Positions 8,338 to 16,441 of a stretch of 64,000 nucleotides of DNA are shown piece by piece. The notes below the pieces were generated by a model. The model had not been told where the DNA came from. It saw nothing but the letters and a program-made list of their open reading frames with translations, and did not search any database. Each line of letters starts with the position of its first letter. The stretch's first letter is position 1. The position numbers and the translations under genes were made by a program. The DNA is from Nocardioides zeae (GTDB lineage Bacteria; Actinomycetota; Actinomycetes; Propionibacteriales; Nocardioidaceae): NCBI RefSeq assembly GCF_010686755.1, contig NZ_JAAGXA010000002.1, positions 124,001 through 188,000 on the forward strand, read 5' to 3'.

Positions 8338-9068
8338 GCCCCGAACAACGCCAGCAGCACCGGCAGCAACACCGCCGTGCCGAAGGCGGTCAGCCCCATC
8401 GCCAGCCCCGCGAAGGCGCCCTCCTCGGGGTCGTCGGCGAGCGACCGCGACGTACCGATCCCGTGCGACACCGCGCCCATCGCCACCCCGCGGGCGTGGG
8501 GGTGCCGCACTCGGGCGAGCGTCATGAGCCACGGGCCGAGCACGGCGGAGACGATCCCGACGCCGATCGTCAGCACGGCGGTGAGGGCTGCGATGCCGCC
8601 GGCGTCGCCCGAGAGCACCAGCGAGACCGGCGTGGTCGCCGCCTTGGGGGCCATCGTGATCGCCAGCTGCTCGTCCCCGCCGAGCAGCTTCACCAGCCAG
8701 AAGCCCGTGCTCACCGAGACGACGACGCCGAGCGGGATGGCGACGAGCAGCGGCAGGAGCAGGCGGCGCAGGTGGTGCGCCTGTCGGTGCAGCGGCACGG
8801 CGAGCGCGACCGTGGCCGGGCCCAGCAGGAAGGCGAGGAGGTCGCCGCCGCGGGAGTACTCGCCGTACGACGTCTCCGTCGCCAGCAGCACCGCCGAGAC
8901 GAGCGCGATCGCGACCAACACCGGTTGCGTGGCCGGGTGCCGGCCGCAGCGGTGGTGCACGGCCCGCCCGACCCGGTACGCCGCGAGCGTCAGCAGCACG
9001 CCCAGCAGGGGCGATCCCTGGAGCCAGGCCCAGGTCGCCTCCGGCTGCCAGGCGACGAGCGGGATCAC
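8334..9068 (-). CDS. lrgB: LrgB/CidB-family membrane protein
   Basis: A 244-residue protein with about six to seven membrane segments. The family motif around ITMAPKAATTPVSLVLS (central) and the GVAMGAVSHGIGTSRSLADD stretch near the C-terminus are characteristic of LrgB/YohK. In other bacteria LrgAB acts in murein-hydrolase control or as a pyruvate/glycolate carrier. The GTG start overlaps the stop of the LrgA-type gene (GTGA), and its own stop overlaps the next gene. The longer open frame upstream to 9518 runs through lrgA in another frame and is not used. Confidence 0.9.
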   Translation of the reverse strand: MIPLVAWQPEATWAWLQGSPLLGVLLTLAAYRVGRAVHHRCGRHPATQPVLVAIALVSAVLLATETSYGEYSRGGDLLAFLLGPATVALAVPLHRQAHHLRRLLLPLLVAIPLGVVVSVSTGFWLVKLLGGDEQLAITMAPKAATTPVSLVLSGDAGGIAALTAVLTIGVGIVSAVLGPWLMTLARVRHPHARGVAMGAVSHGIGTSRSLADDPEEGAFAGLAMGLTAFGTAVLLPVLLALFGA

Positions 9069-9454
9069 CGCTCCCGCCGGGGCAGCAGCAGCGTGACGGT
9101 CCAGCCGACGACGACGAGACCGACGGCCCACGACGCCACGAGCGCCCCGACGATCGGGATCGCGTCGTCCCGCACGACCGCGAGGAACGCGACGATCCCG
9201 ACTCCCGCCGGGATGAACAGCAGCTGCAGGTGGGCGAGCAGCCCGTCGGCCGCGGCCAGCGTCGCCGAACGAGGTCCGGGGCGACGCACCTGCAGGGCGA
9301 CGAACAGGCCGAGCATGCCGATGACCGCCCCGGGCACGGGGATGCCGAACGTGCGCACCACGAGCTCGCCGACGAACCAGAAGCCGAGCAGCCACAGCAG
9401 GCCGTCGAGGAAGACCACCGACGCGGGGCGTGGGGGCCGGGCGCGGGAGGTCAT
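9065..9454 (-). CDS. lrgA: LrgA/CidA-family membrane protein
   Basis: A 129-residue protein with four predicted membrane helices and the CidA/LrgA signature region GIPVPGAVIGMLGLFVAL, followed by HLQLLFIPAGVGIVAF. It pairs with LrgB in a holin-like or carboxylate-transport complex. Start chosen at the ATG at 9454; frames that extend further upstream would overlap the divergent gene at 9497. The stop codon overlaps the lrgB GTG by four bases. Confidence 0.9.
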   Translation of the reverse strand: MTSRARPPRPASVVFLDGLLWLLGFWFVGELVVRTFGIPVPGAVIGMLGLFVALQVRRPGPRSATLAAADGLLAHLQLLFIPAGVGIVAFLAVVRDDAIPIVGALVASWAVGLVVVGWTVTLLLPRRER

Positions 9455-9496
9455 GGCGAGGAATTGAAGCAGGAGCGGACGCGGTACCGTGCAGAG

Positions 9497-9856
9497 GTGC
9501 CGTCCACGACTCCCGCACGACCGACGCCGAAGAAGCGCCGGCACCTGATCGACTTCGACAACCCGCCGCAGGCCGCGCCGCCGAAGGTCGCCGAGGAGCG
9601 CCTCACCAGCGTGCAGCAGTGGGTCATGTCGGTGCTCATCGTCACCACCGCGCTGCACCTCTCGGGCGGCCTCGTCGTGGCCGCCCTCGCGATCGACGGC
9701 CACCTGGCCTCGCGCGTCGGCCTCGTCGTCATCGCCGCGATCGTCGGCGTGCTCGGCATGGCCTGCGGGCTCCTCGTGCACCGGCGCTCGCCGCTGCACT
9801 GGCTGCTGGTGCTCGGCCTGCTGCCGGCCGCCATCGGCAGCATCTGGATCTTCTGA
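9497..9856 (+). CDS. Small membrane protein of unknown function
   Basis: A 119-residue protein with a basic N-terminus (TPKKRRH), a short acidic/proline segment, then three hydrophobic segments (roughly residues 40-60, 65-88 and 95-118). The end IGSIWIF is hydrophobic to the last residue. GTG start at 9497 is preceded by a purine-rich GCAGAG. It is divergent from lrgA with only 42 bases between the starts, and convergent with tag. I do not recognise a named family; it looks like a conserved actinobacterial membrane protein. Confidence 0.65.
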   Translation: MPSTTPARPTPKKRRHLIDFDNPPQAAPPKVAEERLTSVQQWVMSVLIVTTALHLSGGLVVAALAIDGHLASRVGLVVIAAIVGVLGMACGLLVHRRSPLHWLLVLGLLPAAIGSIWIF

Positions 9857-9860
9857 CCCG

Positions 9861-10487
9861 TCAGGTCCGACCCGCCCGCCCCACTCCCCGTCGGTGACAC
9901 GCCACGAGGTGGGTGTCGACGAGACCCGTCGCCTCCATGAGGGCGTGCATGGTGGTCGGCCCGACGAAGGTCAGCCCCCGCTTCTTGAGCGCCTTGCTGA
10001 GCGCCAGCGATCCCGGCGACGTGGTCGGCACCTCGGCGACCACCCGCGGCGCGGGCTGCTCCGGCGGACGGAACGACTCCAGCAGGTCGGCGAACGCCTC
10101 CGGGCCCTCCTCCCGCATCGCCAGCACGGCCCCCGCGTTCACGATCGTCGCGTCGACCTTCGCGCGGTTGCGCACGATCCGGGCGTCGGCCAGGAGCGCC
10201 GCGCGTTCCTCGTCGCCGTACGCCGCGACCCGCACCACGTCGAACCCCGCGAAGACCTCCCGGAAGGCCGGACGCTTGGCGAGGATCGTCGCCCACGACA
10301 GCCCCGACTGGAACGCCTCGAGCGTGAGGCGCTCGAAGTAGGCCGTCTCCCGCTCGACGCCGCGGCCCGCGACGGGAACGCCCCACTCCGTGTCGTGGTA
10401 GTCCCGCATCGGTCCCGGTCGCGCGGCCCACGGGCAGCGGGCCACGCCGTCGTCGCCCCGGACGGCGTCCCCCAGGGGGAGGGTCAC
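9861..10487 (-). CDS. tag: DNA-3-methyladenine glycosylase I
   Basis: A 208-residue protein matching Tag, which removes 3-methyladenine from alkylated DNA as the first step of base-excision repair. The N-terminal CPWAARPGPMRDYHDTEWGV and the C-terminal ATGLVDTHLVACHRR carry the Cys and His residues expected to bind the structural zinc; the helix-hairpin-helix region is around SFRPPEQ...LALSKALKKRG. The GTG start overlaps the pirin stop by four bases. The longer frame upstream to 10688 lies inside the pirin gene. Confidence 0.94.
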   Translation of the reverse strand: MTLPLGDAVRGDDGVARCPWAARPGPMRDYHDTEWGVPVAGRGVERETAYFERLTLEAFQSGLSWATILAKRPAFREVFAGFDVVRVAAYGDEERAALLADARIVRNRAKVDATIVNAGAVLAMREEGPEAFADLLESFRPPEQPAPRVVAEVPTTSPGSLALSKALKKRGLTFVGPTTMHALMEATGLVDTHLVACHRRGVGRAGRT

Positions 10488-11488
10488 CGCCGCTCGCGCA
10501 GCCGCGCGTTGGGCAGCACGGGGGCGGGGATCGGCGGGAGGTGGTCGCCGACCACGATCCCGAAGCGACCGTCCGCGACGTCCTGCGAGTCCTCCACCAC
10601 CGTGTCCGTGCCGGCCGTGACCTGCGCCTGCCACGCCTCGCGGTAGGCGACGACCTCCTCGTGGGTGCGCCCCACGAAGTTCCACCACATGACGATGGCC
10701 TCGCCGAAGGGCGGCCCGCCGAGCAGCAGCACCCGGGCACCCTCCCCGCCGGCGACGAGCGTGAGCGTGAGGTGCTCGGGCGCGACGTACGCCAGGTCGC
10801 TGCGCCCCGCCGCCACCCCCTCGACGGTGACGTCACCGAGGTCGACGAGCACCCCGTGCTCGTAGGTCGCGTCGACGTCGAGCGTCACGCTGGCGCCCGG
10901 CTCCAGCACGAGCTCGGCACCGAGCAGCGGCGTGAAGGTCGCCACCGGCGACGTCGAGCCCAGCAGGCTGCCGAGGAAGACACGTGCCTCCACCCCGGGC
11001 GCGTGCACGGTCGGCGGCGCGTGGTGCTCGAAGGCGGCCGCCGTGTCGCGGTGCGCGTCGGGCAGCGCGACCCACAGCTGCGCCCCGTGCAGCTCCGTCG
11101 TGCCCGGCGTGGACACCTCGGAGTGGCTGATCCCGTGGCCCGCCGTCATCAGGTTGACCTCGCCCGGGCGCACCATCGCGTGGGACCCCACCGAGTCGCG
11201 GTGCTCGATCTCGCCGGTGAACAGCCAGGACACGGTCTGCAGCCCCGTGTGCGGGTGGGGCGCGACCTTCATGCCGCCGGACTCGGCGACGAGGTCGGGC
11301 CCGTAGTGGTCGACGAAGCACCACGCCCCGATCAGCGAGCGCTCCCGCTGCGGGAGCGTGCGCCGCACCAGCATCGCGCGCGGACCGCCCAGCGGCACGT
11401 CACGCGGCTCGAGGATCTCCACGCCACCACCCGCAGCGTCGCCCGCCCGGCACTCGACCTCGTCCGGACGTGTCTCCGTGTTGCTCAT
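10484..11488 (-). CDS. Pirin-family cupin protein
   Basis: A 334-residue bicupin. The N-terminal pirin domain has the metal-ligand pattern HPHTG (His78, His80) and HSE (His122, Glu124); a C-terminal pirin domain runs to about residue 275 (GGPPFGEAIVMWWNFVGRT). Family members bind iron and act as quercetinase-like dioxygenases or redox-sensitive regulators. The ATG at 11488 gives the usual N-terminus; the frame extends to 11569 without added homology. Co-transcribed with tag. Confidence 0.92.
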   Translation of the reverse strand: MSNTETRPDEVECRAGDAAGGGVEILEPRDVPLGGPRAMLVRRTLPQRERSLIGAWCFVDHYGPDLVAESGGMKVAPHPHTGLQTVSWLFTGEIEHRDSVGSHAMVRPGEVNLMTAGHGISHSEVSTPGTTELHGAQLWVALPDAHRDTAAAFEHHAPPTVHAPGVEARVFLGSLLGSTSPVATFTPLLGAELVLEPGASVTLDVDATYEHGVLVDLGDVTVEGVAAGRSDLAYVAPEHLTLTLVAGGEGARVLLLGGPPFGEAIVMWWNFVGRTHEEVVAYREAWQAQVTAGTDTVVEDSQDVADGRFGIVVGDHLPPIPAPVLPNARLRERR

Positions 11489-11609
11489 GGGGCCATCCTG
11501 CCGCCGACCACCGACAATCGCACCCGACTCGTCCCCAGCCCCCACCCGACACCCCGGTTCCACCGGCACGGCGCCGACCGTTCACCCGGCCCCGGCAGCC
11601 TCTGCCCGC

Positions 11610-12737
11610 GTGCGCATCGCTCAGCTCGCCAACTTCATCGGCCCGGCCTCGGGAGGGATGAAGACCGCCGTCCAGGCGCTCGCGGAGGGGTACGTCGCGG
11701 CCGGCGCCGCCCGGCTCCTCGTCGTACCCGGCCCCGCGGACGCCCGCTACACCACACCTCTGGGCGGCGTGGTCCAGCTCCGCGCGCCCCGGGTGGGCGC
11801 GAGCTACCGCCTCATCGTGGAGCCGTGGCGGGTCATCGACGCCCTCGAGGAGTTCGGTCCCACGGCGATCGAGGTCAACGACAAGTCGACGCTCCTGCCC
11901 GTCACGCGGTGGGCGCGGCGCAACGGGGTCGCCTCCGTGCTGTTCTCCCACGAGCGGCTCGACCACATGCTCGCGATGCGCATGGGTCTCGACGCGAGCG
12001 TCAAGACGACCATCGGCCTCTACAACAAGATCCTCGTGCGGCAGTTCGACACCGTCGTCGTCACGTCGGGGTTCGCGCGGGCCGAGTTCCGCCTCCCGGC
12101 CGCCGCCGCCGGCTGCCCACTGGTGCGGGTGCCGCTGGGCGTCGACCTCGCGACGTTCCGCCCCGCACCGGCGTCCGTGGTGCGCCACGACGGCCCGCTC
12201 CGCCTCGTCCACGTCGGCCGGCTCTCGCGGGAGAAGTCGCCCCACCTCGCCGTCGCGACGGCCGTCGAGCTGCACCGCCGGGGCGTCGACGTGCAGCTCG
12301 ACGTGTACGGCGACGGCCCCCACCTCGACGAGCTCCGGGCCATCGCGGGCCGGGCGCCCGTGACCTTCCACGGGCACGTCGCCGGTCGTGCGGAGCTCGC
12401 CTCCCGCGTCGCCTCCGCCGACGTGGCGCTCTCGGTCTGCCCCGGCGAGACGTTCGGCCTCGCCGTGCTCGAGTCGCTCGCCTGCGGCACCCCCGTCGTC
12501 ACGGCGTCGAGCGGCGGTGCCCGGGAGCTCGTCGACGAGCAGTCGGGGGCCTGGGCCCCGCCGCGCCCGTCCGCCCTCGCCGAGGCCGTGCTCGCCGTGG
12601 CCGCGCGGCCCGAGGCGCAGCGGCGGCGGGCGGCCCGGGCGCGGGCCGAGCAGTTCCCGTGGAGCGCCACCGTCGACCGCATGCTCGCGGTGCACGACCG
12701 GCTCGGCAGTCGTGCCCCGCGGGCCCTCGTGGCCTGA
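11610..12737 (+). CDS. Glycosyltransferase family 4 (GT-B), probable mannosyltransferase
   Basis: A 375-residue GT-B enzyme. The N-terminal glycine-rich acceptor motif FIGPASGGMKTAVQAL, the domain boundary PLGVDLATF followed by LRLVHVGRLSREKSP, and the donor-binding CPGETFGLAVLESLACGTPVV with the EX7E glutamates are all standard for GT4. Such enzymes in actinobacteria transfer hexoses, often from GDP-mannose, to lipids of the envelope. GTG start at 11610 gives the canonical beginning MRIAQLANF; the frame extends upstream to 11358 without homology and would overlap the divergent pirin promoter region. Acceptor unknown. Confidence 0.9.
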   Translation: MRIAQLANFIGPASGGMKTAVQALAEGYVAAGAARLLVVPGPADARYTTPLGGVVQLRAPRVGASYRLIVEPWRVIDALEEFGPTAIEVNDKSTLLPVTRWARRNGVASVLFSHERLDHMLAMRMGLDASVKTTIGLYNKILVRQFDTVVVTSGFARAEFRLPAAAAGCPLVRVPLGVDLATFRPAPASVVRHDGPLRLVHVGRLSREKSPHLAVATAVELHRRGVDVQLDVYGDGPHLDELRAIAGRAPVTFHGHVAGRAELASRVASADVALSVCPGETFGLAVLESLACGTPVVTASSGGARELVDEQSGAWAPPRPSALAEAVLAVAARPEAQRRRAARARAEQFPWSATVDRMLAVHDRLGSRAPRALVA

Positions 12738-13164
12738 GGGCGGAGGCGGGCACCGGCGTCCCGGTGCGCCGCACGACATGAGGCGCTCGTCAGCCGCCGG
12801 CGGTCGTGGTGTTGATCGCCTCGGTCGTCGATCGGAGTCCGACTCCGCGTCGCCCTTCACCACGAGCGCCTGAACCGGGCAGCGCACAGGCGTCGCACCG
12901 ACCCGAGTGGCGCTCGGACGACGTGCCCCGACCGGGTTCCGAACGACCGCTGGTGGCACAGGGCCTGCGGCTGGCGATTCCACCAGAAGTCGGCGACAGC
13001 AGGATCTCAGCGAAACCCGCATCGACCTGGAACCCACGGTTCCATCGTCAGCGTCCTCGTACGACGACGTGTCGATGGAGATGACCCGTCGCCGTGCAGC
13101 ACGACCGAAGTCACCCGACATCGTGCCTGTCGACGTCTGGTTCACCTGAGAGGCAGGCAGTCAC
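12738..13164. other. Gene-poor gap with small palindromes only
   Basis: No convincing gene is seen in these 427 bases. It holds a hairpin directly after the glycosyltransferase (12750-12767), a perfect inverted repeat CGGAGTC-C-GACTCCG at 12833-12847 and TGGAACC-CAC-GGTTCCA at 13028-13044. Base composition becomes less GC-rich towards the lipoprotein gene, marking the left edge of the compositionally different stretch. Confidence 0.5.
12750..12767 (+). terminator. Hairpin after the glycosyltransferase gene
   Basis: GCACCGG and CCGGTGC pair around a CGTC loop, 13 bases past the glycosyltransferase stop. Short GC-rich stem without a T-tract; position supports a terminator role. Confidence 0.45.
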
Positions 13165-14232
13165 ATGAGACGAACGATTCACAGCACAGCCGTCGTCGCC
13201 ATCCTGTTGCTGAGCGGCTGTGGCGTCGACTCCTCCGTGGTCCGGGGCCAGGCGCTGTGGGACTACGAGCCGTCGCCCACCCTGACAGCCGACATCGACC
13301 GGTGGGACGTGGCGGTCAGCGGGAAGGTGCGCAGCTGGTCGCCCGGTCGTTCCATCCATGACGACGGAACGGTGGCCCACTGGGCGGTCCTGGCGGTAGA
13401 CGTCGAGGACGCGGCCAAGGTCGTCGACGAGTCGCAGCGCGAGGCCGTCTACTTCTCGGTTCTCCTCGGTCACGACCTGCTCGAGCCCGACAAGGAGTCA
13501 GCGGCCGAGACCCGGGCTTCGCGGCTCGCGGAGTTCGAGGAAGCGGTGCCAGCTGGCACGCGCATCATCGGCATCGGTCCCATGGAGAACAACTCCCCGG
13601 AGCAGTACTCCGCAACGGTGCGGGTCGAGCAGCCAGCCGAAGACCCCACAGGGGGCGCACCGCTCGTCGCGCTGAGCACCCAGGGCGGCATCCTCGAGAC
13701 AGGTACCGGCGGCTTCGACGCGATGCGCGCGGAAGTCGTGGACCTCGCCTCGTGGGCGGCCCACGCGGCTCAGCTCGCGGTAACGACGCCAGGGCCCACA
13801 ACGCGAGCGGCAGCTTTGACAACCTCGCCGCAGAGCTGGCCCAGTACAAGCCGCAGTGACCTGATCGAGAGGTCAAGAACAAGCGGTGGGCCATGGAGCG
13901 ATCAGGCCACGCCGCAGGCAACTCATGAGACCGGGAAGAGACTGCAGGTCGCTTCCCCGGTCTCCCTTCTTTTCTCCGCTAGCAGCGTCTTCGGCACAGA
14001 CGCAGTCCTCATCGCGCGGCAACTGGTGCGACCGAGGCACGAACCCTCCGTTCGATCACGACGGCTCAGAGCCGCCGTGCGCGGAGAACACCAGTTCCGC
14101 TCACGAACGAAGTCCACCTGCTCTAACAGAGAAGGGCCGTTGGTGACCCCCGATCGCCGGCCGGGATGGATTGGGACTGGCACGCCTGCAAGCTGGGCCA
14201 GCTGGTTCGCGAACTGGCGCCAAGAGAAGTGA
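13165..14232 (+). CDS. Lipoprotein, frameshifted near 13780 (true end probably 13859)
   Basis: The frame opens with a lipoprotein signal peptide (lipobox LLSGC, Cys19), so the product should be membrane-anchored outside the cell. Residues 30-205 are clearly similar to the intact lipoprotein at 38528-39256 (shared pattern W/Y-x-P..., SGKV/AGRV-x-W, VVDE(S/A)QR, then AVPAGT/AAPVGT). The paralogue ends ...[14 protein letters not shown]; here the equivalent GSFDNLAAELAQYKPQ is found in the other frame, ending at a TGA at 13857-13859. One base seems to be missing between about 13776 and 13790, and the unshifted frame runs on to 14232 with no homology, across a terminator-like hairpin. Family function unknown. 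Confidence 0.65.
   Translation: MRRTIHSTAVVAILLLSGCGVDSSVVRGQALWDYEPSPTLTADIDRWDVAVSGKVRSWSPGRSIHDDGTVAHWAVLAVDVEDAAKVVDESQREAVYFSVLLGHDLLEPDKESAAETRASRLAEFEEAVPAGTRIIGIGPMENNSPEQYSATVRVEQPAEDPTGGAPLVALSTQGGILETGTGGFDAMRAEVVDLASWAAHAAQLAVTTPGPTTRAAALTTSPQSWPSTSRSDLIERSRTSGGPWSDQATPQATHETGKRLQVASPVSLLFSASSVFGTDAVLIARQLVRPRHEPSVRSRRLRAAVRGEHQFRSRTKSTCSNREGPLVTPDRRPGWIGTGTPASWASWFANWRQEK
13927..13964 (+). terminator. Rho-independent-like terminator after the original lipoprotein stop
   Basis: GAGACCGGGAAG and CTTCCCCGGTCTC pair around a 13-base loop, followed by a pyrimidine run containing CTTCTTTTC. It lies 68 bases after the TGA at 13857 and inside the unshifted extension of the frame, which supports 13859 as the natural gene end. 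Confidence 0.6.
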
Positions 14233-14235
14233 CGA

Positions 14236-14274
14236 GCGGCGCTCACCCTGGCTTACGGCCAGGGTGGGCGCCGC
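14236..14274. terminator. Strong bidirectional hairpin between lipoprotein and protease genes
   Basis: GCGGCGC-T-CACCCTGGC and GGCCAGGGTG-G-GCGCCGC form a stem of about 16 pairs around TTAC. It sits between the end of the plus-strand lipoprotein frame and the end of the minus-strand protease gene, so it probably terminates both. Confidence 0.65.
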
Positions 14275-14308
14275 ATCGGCTCGACGCACTCACGTGGCGT
14301 CCGCGGGC

Positions 14309-15688
14309 CTAAAGACTCCAGCCGGGGGTGAACTCGTTGAGGCGCGCGATGAGGTCCTGGTGGGAGATGATGCCCACTCGTCGGTAGCAGTTGCCTGCCC
14401 AGCCGTCGTTGTGGGTGTCGCAGGGCACCGTGCCCTGAGCGTCCGAGGCGACCGAGATGAGACCGCCGACGTACAGACGGTCATCATCCTGAATGATCAG
14501 CGGGCCCCCACTGTCACCGTGCGTCGCCATGCCGTGAGTCGACGTATTGCCTTGCACGAACGTGATCCAGCAGGTCTCTGTGCACGCACTACGGTTCCCT
14601 GGGGGGACGTTCTCGCGGGCGACGATGGATCCGATGTGCTCCCCGGACTGCGCCCCGTTCGTCGCTACGCCCATGCCGACCACAGTGCCGCTGAAGGCGC
14701 CGCTCACTGCCTTCTCGGACTGCGAGAAGATGCCGCCGCGGAAGATCCAGTGCGTCAGGTTGTGGCCCGTGGCCATGGTGGCGATGTCGTAGTCGGAGAA
14801 TGGGGTGGTGTTGCCCGAGTTGGTTCCTGGGTAGAGACCGAGGTTCCCGTCCGACTGGTAAGCGGTGTCGCGCTCCCCGGCGCCGGTTACGCAGTGGGCA
14901 GCGGTCATCATGCGGAACCGAACGACTCCGCCGCTGCTGGTGTTGCGGACGGCGTATCCGGTGGAGCAGTGCATGAATCCGACTGGTTCCCCTCCGAACC
15001 TGAATGAAGCACCGCCGTTCAGCGGGGGGGCGTCCGTGTGGCGGTTGTCGAGGGGGACGAGCCCGGGCGCGCCGGTGTCGTCAACGAGGATGATGTCCGT
15101 CCCGAGTTCCCGGGCGACGGCGGGACCATCGACCGTTCCCTCATACCGCACGACGACCGCTGAGCCGTCTCGTCGGTGGGCCAGGCCCGTGATCGCGGGG
15201 TACTTCTCGTACGGGAAGGAGTTGATGATTGACTCGAGGGTGGGCCGGTCGTTTTTCGCGTCCGAGATCTCGACCTTGACTTCGGGCAGCTCGGCAGCGA
15301 TCTTGGCCAGCGCTTCTTCGGGCGCGGCCTTGTCCACCCAGAAGAGACGCAGGGTCATTTCGGTCTGGTCGAAGGATGATCCGGCGAATCCGCGGGGGAT
15401 CGGCTGACTTCCGGTTCCGTCGGTGATGGTGGAAACACCGACGATGTCGAGGGCTTCGAGCAGCAGTTGACTGCGGCGGTCGAACTCCTCCTCGCCAAGG
15501 GCTTCGTACTCGGCGTCGGTGTTGAGGTACTCGTTCAACCCCATGGCGGTGTCCCAGTCGGGGGCCTTGTCGACCTGAAACTGCGTCTCGCTTCGCGTGT
15601 CGGTCTCGGCACTCGCTGTCTGGCTGGTCGCTAGCGATAGGCCTCCGGCAATGAGTACCAGCAGCGCACTTACTGATCGGATTTTCAC
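14309..15688 (-). CDS. Secreted trypsin-like (S1) serine protease with pro-region
   Basis: A 459-residue protein with a signal peptide (about 1-27, ending TASA), a pro-region of some 190 residues and a chymotrypsin-fold catalytic domain. The triad is visible: His265 in MTAAHC, Asp301 in SDYDIATM and Ser393 in GDSGGPL; Cys241/Cys266 would form the usual disulfide next to the catalytic His. Layout resembles the pro-enzymes of alpha-lytic/streptogrisin-type proteases. Residues 112-202 of the pro-region line up with residues 214-304 of the anti-sigma candidate at 16442. The gene is divergent from the sigma-factor gene. GTG start at 15688 gives a good signal peptide. GC content is lower than in the surrounding genes. 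Confidence 0.9.
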   Translation of the reverse strand: MKIRSVSALLVLIAGGLSLATSQTASAETDTRSETQFQVDKAPDWDTAMGLNEYLNTDAEYEALGEEEFDRRSQLLLEALDIVGVSTITDGTGSQPIPRGFAGSSFDQTEMTLRLFWVDKAAPEEALAKIAAELPEVKVEISDAKNDRPTLESIINSFPYEKYPAITGLAHRRDGSAVVVRYEGTVDGPAVARELGTDIILVDDTGAPGLVPLDNRHTDAPPLNGGASFRFGGEPVGFMHCSTGYAVRNTSSGGVVRFRMMTAAHCVTGAGERDTAYQSDGNLGLYPGTNSGNTTPFSDYDIATMATGHNLTHWIFRGGIFSQSEKAVSGAFSGTVVGMGVATNGAQSGEHIGSIVARENVPPGNRSACTETCWITFVQGNTSTHGMATHGDSGGPLIIQDDDRLYVGGLISVASDAQGTVPCDTHNDGWAGNCYRRVGIISHQDLIARLNEFTPGWSL

Positions 15689-15888
15689 GTTGACTGACCC
15701 CCTGTGTGGTGTGCGCGTGACGCTATAGAGACGTCGTTTTCAAGTCCACGTGGTCTAGTCCTTACAAGATTCTGTAGCAACGTGTCATCGCGCCACCCAC
15801 CTCGCGCGTCTATATGGGTGTAAGGGTCACCGACAGAGGGAGGGCACCCCGTGCAGTTCCACTCCGCGAGCCTCGAGGACGGCATCAC
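15689..15888. promoter_or_regulatory. Divergent promoter region between protease and sigma-factor genes
   Basis: This 200-base region is the least GC-rich stretch of the neighbourhood and must hold the promoters of both the protease (leftward) and the sigma/anti-sigma genes (rightward). Similar TCTATAG/TCTATAT motifs occur on the two strands (around 15723-15729 and 15810-15816). An AGGAC/GAGGA ribosome-binding site lies before the sigma ATG. A shared sigma-dependent promoter is an inference only. Confidence 0.4.
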
Positions 15889-16431
15889 ATGACGGAAGCG
15901 TCGTTCGAGGAGTTCATAGCTGCTTCGCAGCCGCGGCTGACGGCGCTGGCGCGGTCGATCTCGCGGGAGACGGCTGCGGCGGATGACCTGGTCCAGGGCG
16001 TCATGGAGCAGATGTGGATTGTCTGGCAGAAAGACCGACCGGTGAACCCTCACAGCTACGCGAGGACGGCGCTGGTTCGGCGCCACATCAGCTCCCAGCG
16101 CCGCGCCCATCGTCGCCGCGAGGTCCTCGGAATGGACCCCACCGACGTACCGGCCCCCAGCAGCTTTGACGCCGCGACCAGCGACCGGTGGATGCTCGTC
16201 GATGCCCTCAGGAGGCTCCCCCCGCGTCAACGCGAAGTCGTCGTCCTGCGCTACTTCGAAGACCTGACGATCGAGGAGGTCGCCGACCTCCTCGGCATCT
16301 CCCAAGGAGCCGTCAAGCGGCACGCCCATCGAGGCGTTGCCCGACTGCGGACAATCCTCGCCCCCGCCCCCGCCCCCACCCCCGCCCCCGAGTCACGATC
16401 CGCCTCCCCCCAGTTCCGCTTCTCACCGTGA
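15889..16431 (+). CDS. ECF-type RNA polymerase sigma factor (SigE-like family)
   Basis: A 180-residue sigma-70 family protein with region 2 (about residues 8-70, including DDLVQGVMEQMWIVW, the core-binding and -10 region) and region 4 (about 100-155, with LPPRQREVVVLRYFEDLTIEEVA and the helix-turn-helix LLGISQGAVKRHAHRG). ATG at 15889 has a purine-rich GAGGA site upstream. The C-terminal tail is a low-complexity APAPAPTPAP run encoded by a CGCCCC repeat. Directly followed by a membrane protein likely to be its anti-sigma factor, and divergent from a secreted protease. It should direct a small extracytoplasmic regulon. Confidence 0.9.
   Translation: MTEASFEEFIAASQPRLTALARSISRETAAADDLVQGVMEQMWIVWQKDRPVNPHSYARTALVRRHISSQRRAHRRREVLGMDPTDVPAPSSFDAATSDRWMLVDALRRLPPRQREVVVLRYFEDLTIEEVADLLGISQGAVKRHAHRGVARLRTILAPAPAPTPAPESRSASPQFRFSP
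16356..16391 (+). repeat. Hexanucleotide CGCCCC repeat in the sigma-factor gene
   Basis: About five near-perfect copies of a 6-base C-rich unit encode the Ala-Pro/Thr-Pro tail of the sigma factor. Length change would be in frame and would only alter the tail. Confidence 0.7.
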
Positions 16432-16441
16432 AGGACCTGCG

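Noticed and set aside
12907..13149. An 80-codon frame before the lipoprotein gene
   Set aside because: No ribosome-binding site, Arg-rich start and no protein-like pattern; it crosses a palindrome.
13923..14246. A 107-codon minus-strand frame between lipoprotein and protease genes
   Set aside because: It runs through two terminator-like hairpins, and its sequence does not resemble a known protein.
16337..16441. Extended N-terminus of the anti-sigma candidate
   Set aside because: The extension would overlap the sigma-factor gene and encodes a Pro-rich shadow of its repeat; the ATG at 16442 has a good AAGGA site.
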